Source: Saturnia japonica (lineage: Eukaryota > Arthropoda > Insecta > Lepidoptera > Saturniidae). From it: a stretch of 64,000 bases of DNA. Of the stretch, positions 1 through 8,493 are shown piece after piece (positions within the stretch are counted from its first letter, which is position 1; each line of letters starts with the position of its first letter). Where the stretch lies: the NCBI GenBank assembly GCA_033032175.1, contig JAVKPJ010000052.1, positions 1-64,000 of the forward strand, given 5' to 3'. A model generated the notes under the pieces. The model was not told the origin of the DNA. It did no database searches and saw nothing but the letters and a program-made list of their open reading frames with translations. The translations under genes were made by a program, and so were the position numbers.

Positions 1-372
1 CCACTATTAACCGCGAACGTTTATCGGACTCTCTAAAACCATTCACGAGGATGGAAGCCATGGTGCGCGCTCTTTTTTCGGCTTTACTGCCGTGCGTCTG
101 CACCAGTTTCTCCTGAAGATCTTTAGCTGCCTCAGTTTGGTGGTCGCCACTGCGTCTCTCTCCACATCGAAGTTCCTCACCAGCCACGTCGTCTTTCCGC
201 AACCTGGGACCCCATTTGTCCACTCAATCGTTGGTATTGCCTCAGTGCACATTGTAGGAGTCAAGACCCTCGAGACGGCTTTCACCTTCTCGATAATCCT
301 GTCATCCAACATGATCTTGGTGCACCGGGCCACCACGACAATAGGATCGTTGGGGGGGTCTGGAACCTCAGC
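1..372 (-). pseudogene. Endogenous RNA-virus element: superfamily 1 helicase N-terminal part, cut by window edge
   Basis: Read on the minus strand, an open frame (about 372 down to 43) carries a classical Walker A motif of the form GxPGCGKTT, about 28 residues after a hydrophobic strand. This arrangement is typical of the superfamily 1 helicase of alphavirus-like/virga-like plus-strand RNA viruses. Only the first part of the helicase is visible; the frame stops near 43 and the rest, if present, lies left of the window. It is one frame off the 375-codon ORF directly upstream (282-1409), so the two are separated by a frameshift around 370-400. A cellular AAA or SF1 protein is less likely because the motif comes directly after a long virus-like region and the locus is repeat-rich and broken. 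The family call is moderately sure; virus genus cannot be given. Confidence 0.6.
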
Positions 373-1409
373 TTTGGATCTGGTTCCTGCGAATCGTCCT
401 CTTCCCGCAAAACGAAGCCACTTGTGGAGTTAAAAGCTGCCATGTAGCTGCCCGACATCTTTCCTGCGAGTGTCTGGGCAGTATCGTTGTTGTAGATGGC
501 AGCTTCTGCTTCCTCAAGTCTCGCCTCCATTGAAGCCACGATACCCAGATGATAGTCTTCTAGGATCTTCTTACAAGTCAATGTGTTGACTTTTATCGTG
601 GCCTCCAGGATTGCCTTAAACTCGAGGATCGCGTTCTCCATATGGTCCAGTGGCCCCGCAATCGGGATCTGAACTGGCGCAGTCACCTGTCCCATATCAA
701 CTCTGGTTCTCTTCGGTTGTGGGTCCGGTCTCACTGTTGGAACTCTCTTTCGAAAGCGGTCAATGGCGGCTTGTTGTGGGTTATATTGTGTTGTGTGTGT
801 CTGGGTTATTAAAGTCTGTGTAATGGTCAAAGATGGTCCTCTCTCTGGACTGTCGCCTATAGCTGTTCTAGCGGCTTCTTTTCCGGCTGCTACCTTTAGC
901 TGCAGTCGCTCGGCTCCACTTAGCCCAGCAATGGGATCGGAGATGGCAGACTCCCTTTTTGGTTTATCGCGCACCAAGAACCCAAGGTTTGCACCCCTGG
1001 CCTCGTACACGACAACCTCGTGGAGTTTAGAGGCTAGCACGCATCCCAAAAGGTCTGCCACCCTGCCCTTCTCGTACTCGACCACCATTGCATCTATGCT
1101 AATTCTGCGAGGTGTAGTTTCCTCAACCGATCCCTCCTCACTAATACGGGACAGCAATGAGCATGCCTGCGCGAATGGCGTCCTGGTTCCCCATGCTAGC
1201 AGCGCTATGACCTTATTTTTGGTCCGCACCAATTTGCACGAGGTTCCCAACACCACTGTTGTCGGCAGGGCGTCATAGATCTTACGCCTCATCGCCGTTC
1301 TTTCTGTACTACCGTTCAGTATTTTGGATAGACCGGGCGAAATCGCAATGTGGCTCCGAGTTCCTACAAGGCAGAAACTTATGCCCAACGATTCATAATT
1401 GTTATCCAT
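282..1409 (-). pseudogene. Endogenous RNA-virus element: region upstream of the helicase (375 codons)
   Basis: A 375-codon minus-strand ORF, uninterrupted over about 1.1 kb. I recognise no catalytic motif in it. The C-terminal third is helical and acidic. It leads, after a one-base frameshift near 370-400, into the Walker A region of a viral-type SF1 helicase, so it is most simply the replicase segment just before the helicase. The middle (about residues 170-230) is low-complexity, rich in Thr, Gln, Pro and Arg. The ORF start at 1409 overlaps the end of the retrotransposon ORF by a few bases, so the first residues may belong to the junction and not to the virus. Non-viral origin is possible; the assignment rests on position. 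Confidence 0.45.
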
Positions 1410-2553
1410 GAAGAGGGGCCACCCCCCGAACTCTTATCCCAGATTCCCCTCTCTGCCCACTAGACAACAGATGATCTATTGTCATGGTGCGGGCCAATTG
1501 GGGCTGCAATACCGGGTCCGGATCGTTGGCCAGTGTGTATGTAGTGTTTTGGGGGTCTGCTGATGTTGTTGGTGTTGTAGGTGTTATAGTTTTGTTTCTC
1601 ACTGCCGCCACACGGAAGATCTTCTCCGCGAAAGCTAGTAAAGGCTGCCTACTGGACTGCTCCGCCAGCAAAACGTGCATATTGGGCAGCTCCAGCGGCA
1701 TATCCAGCTGCGACTGAAGGTCGTATCTGGCGGCTGAGAACCTTGGGCAATCAATAAGTAGATGCCACACTGTTTCCCTTTTCTGCGAATCACACTCACA
1801 TCCTGGATCCGCCTTCAGCTTGAACCTGTGGAGGTATTCGCTCAAACCCCCATGCCCCGTCAAGATCTGCACATGAGTCGGAGACCACTTTACCTTCCTC
1901 GTCAGCCGATATGCGTCGGCTATATTAGGGAGGAAGATCTTCGTGATACTACCAGTGCTGGAGGAGTCATACCGGTCCTGCCAACGCAGGACCGACTCTT
2001 CTCTGATCTTCCTTTTGACAAAGGACACAGGGACCAAGTCGTAGTCTAGGGGTGCGTCACTGAGCGCTGCCGATTTCGCGAGCTCGTCCGCTCGCTCATT
2101 CCCGGCAGTTCCGACGTGTGCCCTCAACCAAAACAGCTGAATATCTGCTCCAGCCTCTCGTATGTCCTCTAGGCATCCCCATATGGCCTTTTGTATGGGA
2201 TGTGTTAGAATCGGGTTACTTAAGAGGTCCAGGGCTGATCTGGAATCACTCCAGATTGAGGCCCCGGTTTCCCTACTGTCCCTGATTACTTGAACAGCCC
2301 TAAAAAGCGCATAAAGTTCCGCCTGGAACACAGTACAAGCTTGGTGCAAGCTGAATCTGAGGGAAAATACCTCACTTTCACCTTTCCAACAACTGACGGC
2401 AGCTCCTACCTTACCTTCTATCTTGCTACCATCAGTGTAATATCTTGAGCCGGTAGTCTGGCTGAGGAAAGGTGTTCTGGTATCTGGTTCCTCCTGGAGA
2501 TCGAACTTGATGTTAATTAGTTCGGATGGGTGTGGACGCTCTACGTAGCTCAC
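1402..2553 (-). pseudogene. Non-LTR retrotransposon ORF2 C-terminus with RNase H domain
   Basis: This 383-codon minus-strand frame holds a complete RNase H1-type domain. The catalytic acids are visible at D41 (YTDGSK), E79 (QAELYAL), D103 (SDSRSAL) and D156 (NERADELAK), with a conserved His at about 146. Downstream is a Cys/His cluster (CECD...H...CPRF) typical of the C-terminus of insect non-LTR ORF2 proteins. The telomeric elements in this window have no RNase H domain, so this is a different family of the I/R1/LOA-like group and lies on the opposite strand. It is one frame off the upstream thumb fragment (2513-2809) through an indel near 2545. No poly(A) or 3' UTR is visible; it runs straight into the virus-like ORF. 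Confidence 0.8.
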
Positions 2554-2810
2554 TCACTCGCTGCTCTAGCTTTGTCCCCGGTGGAATAAAGTCCTGGGAT
2601 AGACCCCGCTTCGCACAATAAAGTGCTGCGGCCTCCTGTATCCTCAGGTCTAAGGGGAGTAAGCCCGCCAACGCGAGGGCTGAGGTGAGGGAGACAGTGC
2701 GGTACGCCTTACAAACCTTTTGCGCGAAACCCCTCTGTAAAGTGTTAAACTGTGAGATGTTATATACTAAACCCGCTTTTTCGAACCATACGCTTGCAGC
2801 ATACGTCATG
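2513..2810 (-). pseudogene. Non-LTR retrotransposon ORF2 fragment: region after the RT catalytic core, truncated by telomeric repeat
   Basis: About 98 codons on the minus strand resemble the thumb/connection region of insect non-LTR reverse transcriptases (YAASVWFEKA..., then a QRGFAQKV...YRTVSLTSALALAGLLPL block). It continues into the RNase H ORF after a one-base shift. The catalytic fingers and palm are missing: the coding sequence ends abruptly at 2810-2811, where (AGGTT)n begins. The fragment is therefore broken at its 5' side exactly at the telomeric array. Confidence 0.75.
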
Positions 2811-2855
2811 AGGTTAGGTTAGGTTAGGTTAGGTTAGGTTAGGTTAGGTTAGGTT
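2811..2855 (+). repeat. First telomeric TTAGG array, nine units (subtelomere/telomere boundary)
   Basis: Nine perfect AGGTT units between the broken RNase H retrotransposon and the first telomeric element. Everything to the left is non-telomeric; everything to the right is TTAGG plus telomere-targeted elements. Confidence 0.97.
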
Positions 2856-2858
2856 GGG

Positions 2859-2935
2859 GGGGTGCGATGTCAGAAACCTCCTCGTGGTGCACCCCGGGCA
2901 ACGTCGACCAGTTTGGTCGGCGGCTAATATCTGAC
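2859..2935 (+). ncRNA. HDV-like self-cleaving ribozyme at the 5' end of E1
   Basis: The sequence folds as an HDV-type double pseudoknot. P1 is GGGGTGC with GCACCCC (2889-2895). P2 is GTCAGA with TCTGAC (ends 2935). P3 is ACC with GGT, closed by the loop TCCTCGT. The invariant-looking GGGCAAC follows P1. P4 is GTCGACC with GGTCGGC, and the J4/2 strand is GGCTAATA, whose C is the expected catalytic cytosine. HDV-like ribozymes are known at the 5' ends of R2 and several other non-LTR elements; they cleave just before the first P1 nucleotide. Here that is 2859, three G after the telomeric GGTT. Fold made by eye. Confidence 0.87.
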
Positions 2936-3173
2936 GCGCTCTTTCCGGTACCCCTCTGCTTATCAGAGGGGACTGTGGAGGAGCGCCGGCTGGAGGGCCG
3001 TTAAAAGCTCCTGGGTTGGCGTGTGAGCAGCGCACCCCAGTACCGGGCTGGGGCCGATGAGGGCTCAGTTTGAGCCCCAAGGGCCCAGTTCCGGGTAGCG
3101 GCTGGCGGGATCGGTTGTTTTATACCGATCCCGGCAGGCGTACTGCGAACTAGACGGTTCACGGGAGTTAAGA
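2936..3173 (+). promoter_or_regulatory. E1 structured 5' UTR (possible internal ribosome entry region)
   Basis: The leader between ribozyme and ORF1 is full of hairpins: CCCCTCT/AGAGGGG near 2951, CTGGG...CCCAG with the GTGTGAGCAGCGCAC core near 3010, GGGCTCA/TGAGCCC near 3061, and a long CGGGATCGG/CCGATCCCG stem near 3106. The last three recur in family TB with paired substitutions, for example GGGCTCA/TGAGCCC becomes GGACTCA/TGAGTCC at 28658-28674. Equivalent regions: 8494-8728, 12681-12919, 53712-53948, 56518-56754, 59438-59678, 62255-62491 (alpha). A ribozyme-cut RNA has no cap, so internal initiation is a reasonable guess, not shown. Confidence 0.5.
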
Positions 3174-5217
3174 ATGGACGCAAGATTTAAAAAATTATTA
3201 CCCCAGGAGGGTACCAGCTCTGCTGGAGAATCCCTCCCCGAGCCCAGCTCGGGCAGCCCCTCGTTCTCTGGGGGGGCAGAATTCTGCGTAGTTCTTTTAA
3301 AAATAACACGACTTTGGCACATGAACAACGGAAAACTGATTTGCCTATCGTTACGGTGGAGAGAAATCCGTCGCTGGATAAATTCTCGGTTCGACTTGGA
3401 CGGACAGTGTAGGGAGTTCGATCTCAACGACTAGCTTGGACAGTAGGAAGCGGTCGCTAGCTGACCATGGAGACGAGGTAGCTGTGGTGGAGAACCCTCC
3501 TGCCAAAGTCTCGACAGCAGGAAGAGGGAGATCCCGTGACAAGGGGTCGACTCGTGCAACGAAAGCTGGAAAGGCCGATGGGTCACATGACTGTGCTATT
3601 GCCACACCAATTAAGGATGAGCCGTCGGAAAGCGCCGATGTAGGAGTGCTCGGGGAATAGAGTTGCTCGACCCTGATAGTCTGAGGGCTCTTGCGAAGGA
3701 GAATGTTGATGAGATCCTTGAGGTTGCCAAAAGATCTGGCAAACCTCAAGGGTACCTACATCAAATCGCTCAAAGAAGCAGCATGGACGCTGCGAGAAGT
3801 AACGGCCACCGCTCTAACCGCACGGTGACTTCAGAGAATCTTCTCCTGCGCCGGAGACGGGGAGGCTGCGTCGTGAAGTCGAGGAGCTGAGGGCGGAACT
3901 TGCGTCGTCACGTGGTCGGGCGGAGTGTCCACCTCCGTCACCGTCACCATTGCCACAGGTGTTACCTCAGGCTTCACCGCAGGTGGATCTGGAGTTGTCC
4001 AGCGGAGTGACAGATATCCTGCCAAAGACACTGCTCAAGGTGCTGGATGGATACATGGACAGGATGGAGAGATCTCTCCGGCTGTCGTTGGGGAGATGAT
4101 ATCCGCACGTCTGGACGATCGTCTACCACCCTCCGAAGTGGTCCGCCCGCCCTTAAGTGCGGACAGAGGGTTGGCTCCGGGTCCTTCTGGATCTCAGCCT
4201 GTAGGGCGAAAGGCCGCGAGGTCCAAAGCTGCAAAGCCTAAGGCTTCGATGCCCATCCCTGATGTGACAACGCCAGTCCATCCACAGGAGGCCGTGCCTG
4301 CTGCTCCTTCCCAAGATCAGGCTGGAGCTGGATCGGGTGGACCCGTAACCAAGCGACGGAAAAAGAAGGAAAAGGCCTCATCGAATCTGAAGGCAACTGC
4401 GGGGGTGATTTCCACTCATAAGGGAATGCCTGGGCCCAAGCCCAAGCCTAAGCTTCCTTCGGCACCGCGCTCGGCTGCAGTGCTCCTTGCACTGCGGCCT
4501 GAGGCTGTGGCGGAGGGGCTATCGTATAGTGAGGCTCTACTTAGAGCACGGGACCGTCTCCCTTTGTCTGACCTGGGGATCGATAAAATATCTATTCGGT
4601 GTACTGCCTCGGGCAGCCGTATTATTGAGATACCGGGTGCCCGGGGAGAGAGAGGGGATCAATTAGCCCTAAAGCTAAGTGAGATTATGGCAGATGTAGC
4701 CACAGTGGCGAGGCCCATTAAAAGAGCAGACATCCGAATCATTGGATTGGAGGACTCCGTCTCGGCGCATGAAGTCGTAGCGGCAGCGGCGGCTAAAGGC
4801 GGTTGCGAGCCAACCCTTATTAGGGCTGGTGAGATACGTCCCTACGGGAGAGGCAATGGCGCAATTCACTTGTCACTCCCAGTCGCCGCTGCCAGGACAT
4901 TGGTGCAGTTAGGTCGTCTCCTTGTTGGCTGGAGTATGGCACGCGTCCGTCTCCTGCAAGGGGGGCCTTTGAGATGTTTCAGGTGTCTGGACGTGGGCCA
5001 TACCCGGCCCACATGCCCTTCGGCAGTTGATAGGGGAGGCCTTTGCTTCCGTTGTGGACAGCCTGGCCACAAGGCGCAAGAGTGCACAGCTGCAAAGCTG
5101 CACTGTGCCCTGTGTGCCGACGCCGGAAGGCAGGCGAAACATTTCATGGGAGGTGCGAAATGTAGGCCACCCGTCCAAAAGACGGGGAGAGCGCCTGCAG
5201 CGCCAAGACCCCCTTAG
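3174..5217 (+). pseudogene. E1 ORF1 (gag-like, three CCHC knuckles), frameshifted
   Basis: It starts with MDARFKKLLPQEGT. Frame is lost after about 3285, where the G run ending the structured block has 7 G; intact copies have 8. Readable in-frame pieces resume at 3436-3660 (RG-rich motif KVSTAGRGRSRD), at 3663-3740 (coiled-coil start), and at 3925-5217. The last piece is 430 codons and holds the linker, the GLEDSV-type RNA-binding-like domain and three zinc knuckles (CFRC...H...C, CFRC...H...C, CALC...H...C, about 4977-5165), ending TGRAPAAPRPP. The stop is followed directly by 3' UTR, with no ORF2. It would act as an RNA-binding nucleocapsid protein. Confidence 0.85.
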
Positions 5218-5467
5218 GGGGTTAGCGTAGACGATGGGCAGTACGTGGAGGTGTTTAACCGCCTCTTTCCTCTGCCCTTGCTGGACCAGGGGAGACGGGT
5301 CGGGGGGCCCGTCTTCCCATTGCACTGGCTCAGCCGTCTGGGAGACAGTTGGGGTTGTACCAGACTGTCTCTCTTTAGCGCCGGGGCCCGACTGGGGCCG
5401 GCCGCCGGGGCGTTGCGGCAGATTGCAACCGCAGTGCCCGCGCGCCCCACTATGGCGGCCGATGGTA

Positions 5468-5549
5468 CACCGTGGAGTTTTAGTGAGTAGGAGTCTCAAT
5501 AACCACTCGTCCCCCCGGGCGGGTGTGTACCCATGACGGGTTTCTCCAC

Positions 5550-5552
<3 letters not shown>
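5468..5552 (+). other. E1 3'-terminal three-stem RNA structure
   Basis: CGTGGAG pairs with CTCCACG and encloses GTGAG/CTCAC and CACTCG-type arms; the poly(A) follows directly. See the E5 and E7 entries for the comparison between families. Confidence 0.75.
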
Positions 5553-5613
<61 letters not shown>

Positions 5614-5615
<2 letters not shown>

Positions 5616-5617
5616 TT
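5614..5617 (+). repeat. Minimal telomeric spacer GGTT
   Basis: Only GGTT separates the E1 poly(A) from the E2 5' end. This is the shortest spacer expected if E2 inserted at the first TT/AGG site after E1. Confidence 0.85.
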
Positions 5618-5695
5618 GGGGCACGAGTCAGGAACCTCCGCGTGGTGTGTCCCGGGCAACGTCAACCGCTTCACGGTCGGCGGCGAATACCTGAC
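5618..5695 (+). ncRNA. HDV-like ribozyme at the 5' end of E2
   Basis: P1 is GGGGCAC with GTGTCCC, a different pairing from alpha (GGGGTGC/GCACCCC), so P1 covaries apart from one G-U. P2 is GTCAGG/CCTGAC. The loop is TCCGCGT, followed by GGGCAAC. P4 is GTCAACCG/CGGTCGGC with one mismatch. J4/2 is GGCGAATA, identical at GGCGAAT to classical HDV. Confidence 0.85.
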
Positions 5696-5700
5696 AGGGG

Positions 5701-5702
<2 letters not shown>

Positions 5703-5757
<55 letters not shown>
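5703..5757 (+). repeat. 55-nt T tract in the beta 5' UTR
   Basis: A pure T run 7 nt after the ribozyme. The only counterpart is in the other beta copy (15484-15532); alpha, TA and TB lack it. In the RNA it is a long U-tract facing a poly(A) tail of similar length. ORFs reading Phe or Lys runs here are artefacts. Confidence 0.95.
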
Positions 5758-5758
<1 letters not shown>

Positions 5759-6171
5759 GGTTGCTTCCTCCGTCGTTACATCCCTCTGATTAGCAGAGGG
5801 AGTGACTGGACGGGGGATGGCGGGCCCGGCGAGCACTAACCTGCCGTCGGGCAGGTAAGTGGGGCTTTTCTCACTGCCTCCGTCATTCTCGTAATCCCAT
5901 CGAAGTGTCGTGGTCATGTCTCGCGGCTTCGATGGGACCGAGGGTCTCGGCTTCACCGCCCGGACCGCGAGGAAGAAAATCTCTATAAAAAATCACCCCA
6001 ATCCCAAGTGGCGGCGCACCACGAGGGGATGCGTGGCTGGGGGGAGTCCAGTCACGAGTGCGACCCCCGTCAGAGAACCGGCCGACTCTCTGACGGGTTA
6101 CGTTAGGCTTACCCAGGCACAGGGGCACTGCCTGGGTGGACCTTCTCTTCCCCCACTTCGTGGGAATAACA
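5758..6171 (+). promoter_or_regulatory. E2 5' UTR, TA-type leader
   Basis: It contains a CCCTCTGATTAGCAGAGGG hairpin, a block around 5890-6000 (CATCGAAGTGTCGTGG..., CTCTATAAAAAATCACCC) and GGCGGCGCACC. The same blocks occur in TA elements E7 (about 18370-18510), E11 and E12, so beta and TA share leader ancestry. No function is demonstrated; a role in uncapped translation is possible. Confidence 0.5.
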
Positions 6172-8003
6172 ATGAGTGAAACTAACCCAAAAATTTTAAC
6201 ACTTAGGTTTAAGGAATGTCGTGGAAATGTGGTGAGTGACGAGGGAAGTGCGGGGGGTCTAAAGCGGGTAGGGGAACCGCTTACATTAGATCCAGTAATA
6301 GCCCCGAAAGTAACAACGGCCCAGAGGGGTAGGGCACATGACCCAGGGTCTTCGGCGGGTCAGAGGCATGCAGATTCTGGCGATGCAGCTTCCTGGAAAG
6401 GGCCAGAGGTTGATGGGAGAAGGGAGCTAGTGAGGAGCTCTGGGTTGAGGAGGAACAGGCGATCGAAACCCTTGACCCAGATATGCTAAGAGCTCTGGCT
6501 GGCGAAAAGATTGCCAAGATATACGACGTCTGCAAGAAGTCTGGCAATCTAAAAGGGACGTCTATTAAAGACCTGAAGGGATCGGCCAGTGTCCTACAAG
6601 AGATTGTGTCCACGGCGTTGACACGCACTGTGACCGAGGAGACGCTTTGCCTTCGGCGCATGATATCGAGGCTCCGCCGAGAGCTCGTGCAGGTTAAGGC
6701 AGAGATTCTGGATATGCGTCAGGAGGCCGACGCGAGAAAGGAGGTTCCTCCACCATCTCCTGAGCCTCTGTCAGGGCCTCAGGGGCAGGAGTCCATAGCG
6801 GTTGCTATCCAGGGCCTGGAGCGTACATTTCAGAAGTCTTTTGGTGAGATGAACGCCCGCCTGGTGGTTTAGAGGACCGCTTAGTCCCAGTGACTCGTCC
6901 TCGTCCTCCTTTGGCCGCAGACAAGAGACCGACGGCTGCCAGCACCACTGGAACAAAGACTTCAGGTCCCAAGCCTGTGCCTCGCGCGATGCCTTCGCTC
7001 TGCGATGCCGGGCTGACGGCGTCCTCTCAAGTGCCTGTCCTGGGGATGGAATGGGCACGCCTTCCGGCACCGACGGATTCCGATGCGGCGTGGACCACGG
7101 TTGTGGCTCGTCGCAAAAAGAAGAAGAAGGTGGCGACACATTCGGTGCCAGCGGTGGCTACGCCGGCTGCTCCTGCTCTCCAGAAGGGTACACCTGGGCA
7201 AAAGCCGAAGCCTAAGCTCCCCTCGCCCCCACGCTCCGCAGTGCTTATAACGCTGCAGCCTGAGGCAGTGGCTCAGGGGGTGAGCTACAAGGAGGCCTTT
7301 CTGAGGGCACGATTGGCGTCTGACTTGCCCGCCCTGGGCATCGAGGATTTATCGGTCAGAGAGACCGCTACGGGAGCCAGGGTCATTGAGATCACCGGAG
7401 CCCAAGGCGCGGCACAGGCCGATAAGTTGGCACATTGCCTCCGGACAGCATTAGAGGGCGTGGCCACTATAGGCAGGCCAATGAAGCGTGGAACGTCCGC
7501 ATCGTTGGCCTGGATGACTCGGTGTCGAAGGAAGAGGTGGTGGCAGCTGTCGCGACCAAGGGAGGGTGCGCGACAGATGAAATTAGGGTGGGGGAAATCC
7601 AGACCTCGGGGGGACCTTGGGAAGAGTCCATATGTCCCTCCCTGTCACCGCGGCGAAAGTACTAGTTGAGGGGGGACGCCTCCTGGTAGGATGGAGTTCG
7701 GCCCGAGTCCATCTCCTGGAGCAAAAGCCTCTGAGGTGCTTCAGGTGTTTGGGCTTGGGTCATACGCGGCCTACTTGCCCGTCGACGGTTGATAGGGGGG
7801 GGCTGTGTTTCCGGTGCGGGAAGCCGGGTCACAGAGCGCAAGAGTGTGAGGCTGAGGCGCTTCATTGCGCCTACTGTGCCGATAGCGGGAGGCCAGCAGG
7901 CCATTACATGGGGGGCGTCAGCTGTCGGCCACCTCCCGTAAAAGGGCGGGTTCAGCCAGTGCTGAGTCCTCCGCTGGACATTAGCGCAGACGTTGGGCAG
8001 TAG
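6172..8003 (+). pseudogene. E2 ORF1 (gag-like), frameshifted
   Basis: Start chosen at MSETNPKILTLRF, matching the TA start MSETSKK. Segments: 6172-6420 (N-terminus with KVTTAQRGRAHDPG), 6483-6870 (coiled-coil region, LAGEKIAKIYDVCKKSGNLKGT...), about 6870-7480 (EDRLVPVTRP... linker and RNA-binding-like domain), 7435-7620, then 7617-8003 with three zinc knuckles (CFRC...C, CFRC...C, CAYC...H...C). Compared with E6 the breaks are single-base changes near 6415, 6868, 7480 and 7600. Gag role as for the alpha ORF1; no ORF2 follows. Confidence 0.85.
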
Positions 8004-8226
8004 GTGGGGGGTGCTTACACGCCTCTCTCCTCTGTCCTTGCTGGACCAAGGGGAACGGGTCGGGGGGCCCGTCTTCCCATTGCACTGGTTCAGCCGTCTG
8101 GGAGACAGTTGGGGTTTACCAGACTGTCTCTCTTTAGCGCCGGGGCCCGACTGGGGCCAGCCGCCGGGGCGTTGCGGCCGATTGCAACCGCAGTGCCCGC
8201 GCGTCCCACTATGGCGGCCGATGGTA

Positions 8227-8308
8227 CACCGTGGAGTTTTAGTGAGTAGGAGTCTCACATAACCACTCGTCCCCCCGGGCGAGTGGTACCCATGACGGGT
8301 TTCTCCAC

Positions 8309-8311
<3 letters not shown>
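8227..8311 (+). other. E2 3'-terminal three-stem RNA structure
   Basis: Same fold and nearly same sequence as the alpha copies (GTGGAG/CTCCAC, GTGAG/CTCAC), showing that alpha and beta share the 3' end despite different 5' leaders. Confidence 0.75.
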
Positions 8312-8362
<51 letters not shown>

Positions 8363-8364
<2 letters not shown>

Positions 8365-8416
8365 TTAGGTTAGGTTAGGTTAGGTTAGGTTAGGTTAGGT
8401 TAGGTTAGGTTAGGTT
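8363..8416 (+). repeat. TTAGG array (about 11 units)
   Basis: Perfect GGTTA repeat between E2 poly(A) and E3. Confidence 0.97.
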
Positions 8417-8493
8417 GGGGTGCGATGTCAGAAACCTCCGCGTGGTGCACCCCGGGCAACGTCGACCAGTTTGGTCGGCGGCTAATATCTGAC
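8417..8493 (+). ncRNA. HDV-like ribozyme at the 5' end of E3
   Basis: P1 GGGGTGC/GCACCCC, P2 GTCAGA/TCTGAC, P4 GTCGACC/GGTCGGC, J4/2 GGCTAATA. The predicted cleavage site coincides with the telomere/element junction, with no extra base. Confidence 0.88.

Larger units (their letters stand above)
2856..5613 (+). mobile_element. E1: gag-only telomeric non-LTR element, family alpha
   Basis: Full length, about 2.76 kb. It has a 5' ribozyme-like leader, a structured 5' UTR, a single gag-like ORF1 (frameshifted) and the gag-only type 3' UTR (5218-5552), then a poly(A) of 61 (5553-5613). No endonuclease or reverse transcriptase is encoded. Three extra G residues (2856-2858) precede the usual GGGGTGC start. 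Confidence 0.9.
5618..8362 (+). mobile_element. E2: gag-only telomeric non-LTR element, family beta
   Basis: Full length, about 2.75 kb: HDV-like ribozyme, U-tract, TA-type 5' UTR, gag ORF1, gag-only 3' UTR (8004-8311), poly(A) of 51 (8312-8362). Nearly identical to E6 over its whole length. Confidence 0.9.

Noticed and set aside
43..336. Cellular AAA ATPase or helicase gene
   Set aside because: Only a viral-type Walker A context, no further cellular helicase motifs, no intron or intact gene structure, and a virus-like ORF just upstream.
2811..2855. Strong G-quadruplex clusters in TTAGG arrays
   Set aside because: Only GG pairs per unit, which give weak quadruplexes; no GGG-based motif in the arrays.
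5523..5956. Open frames reading long Lys or Phe runs on both strands (also near 15330-15770 and 28278-28500)
   Set aside because: They are translations of poly(A) tails and the beta T tract, not genes.
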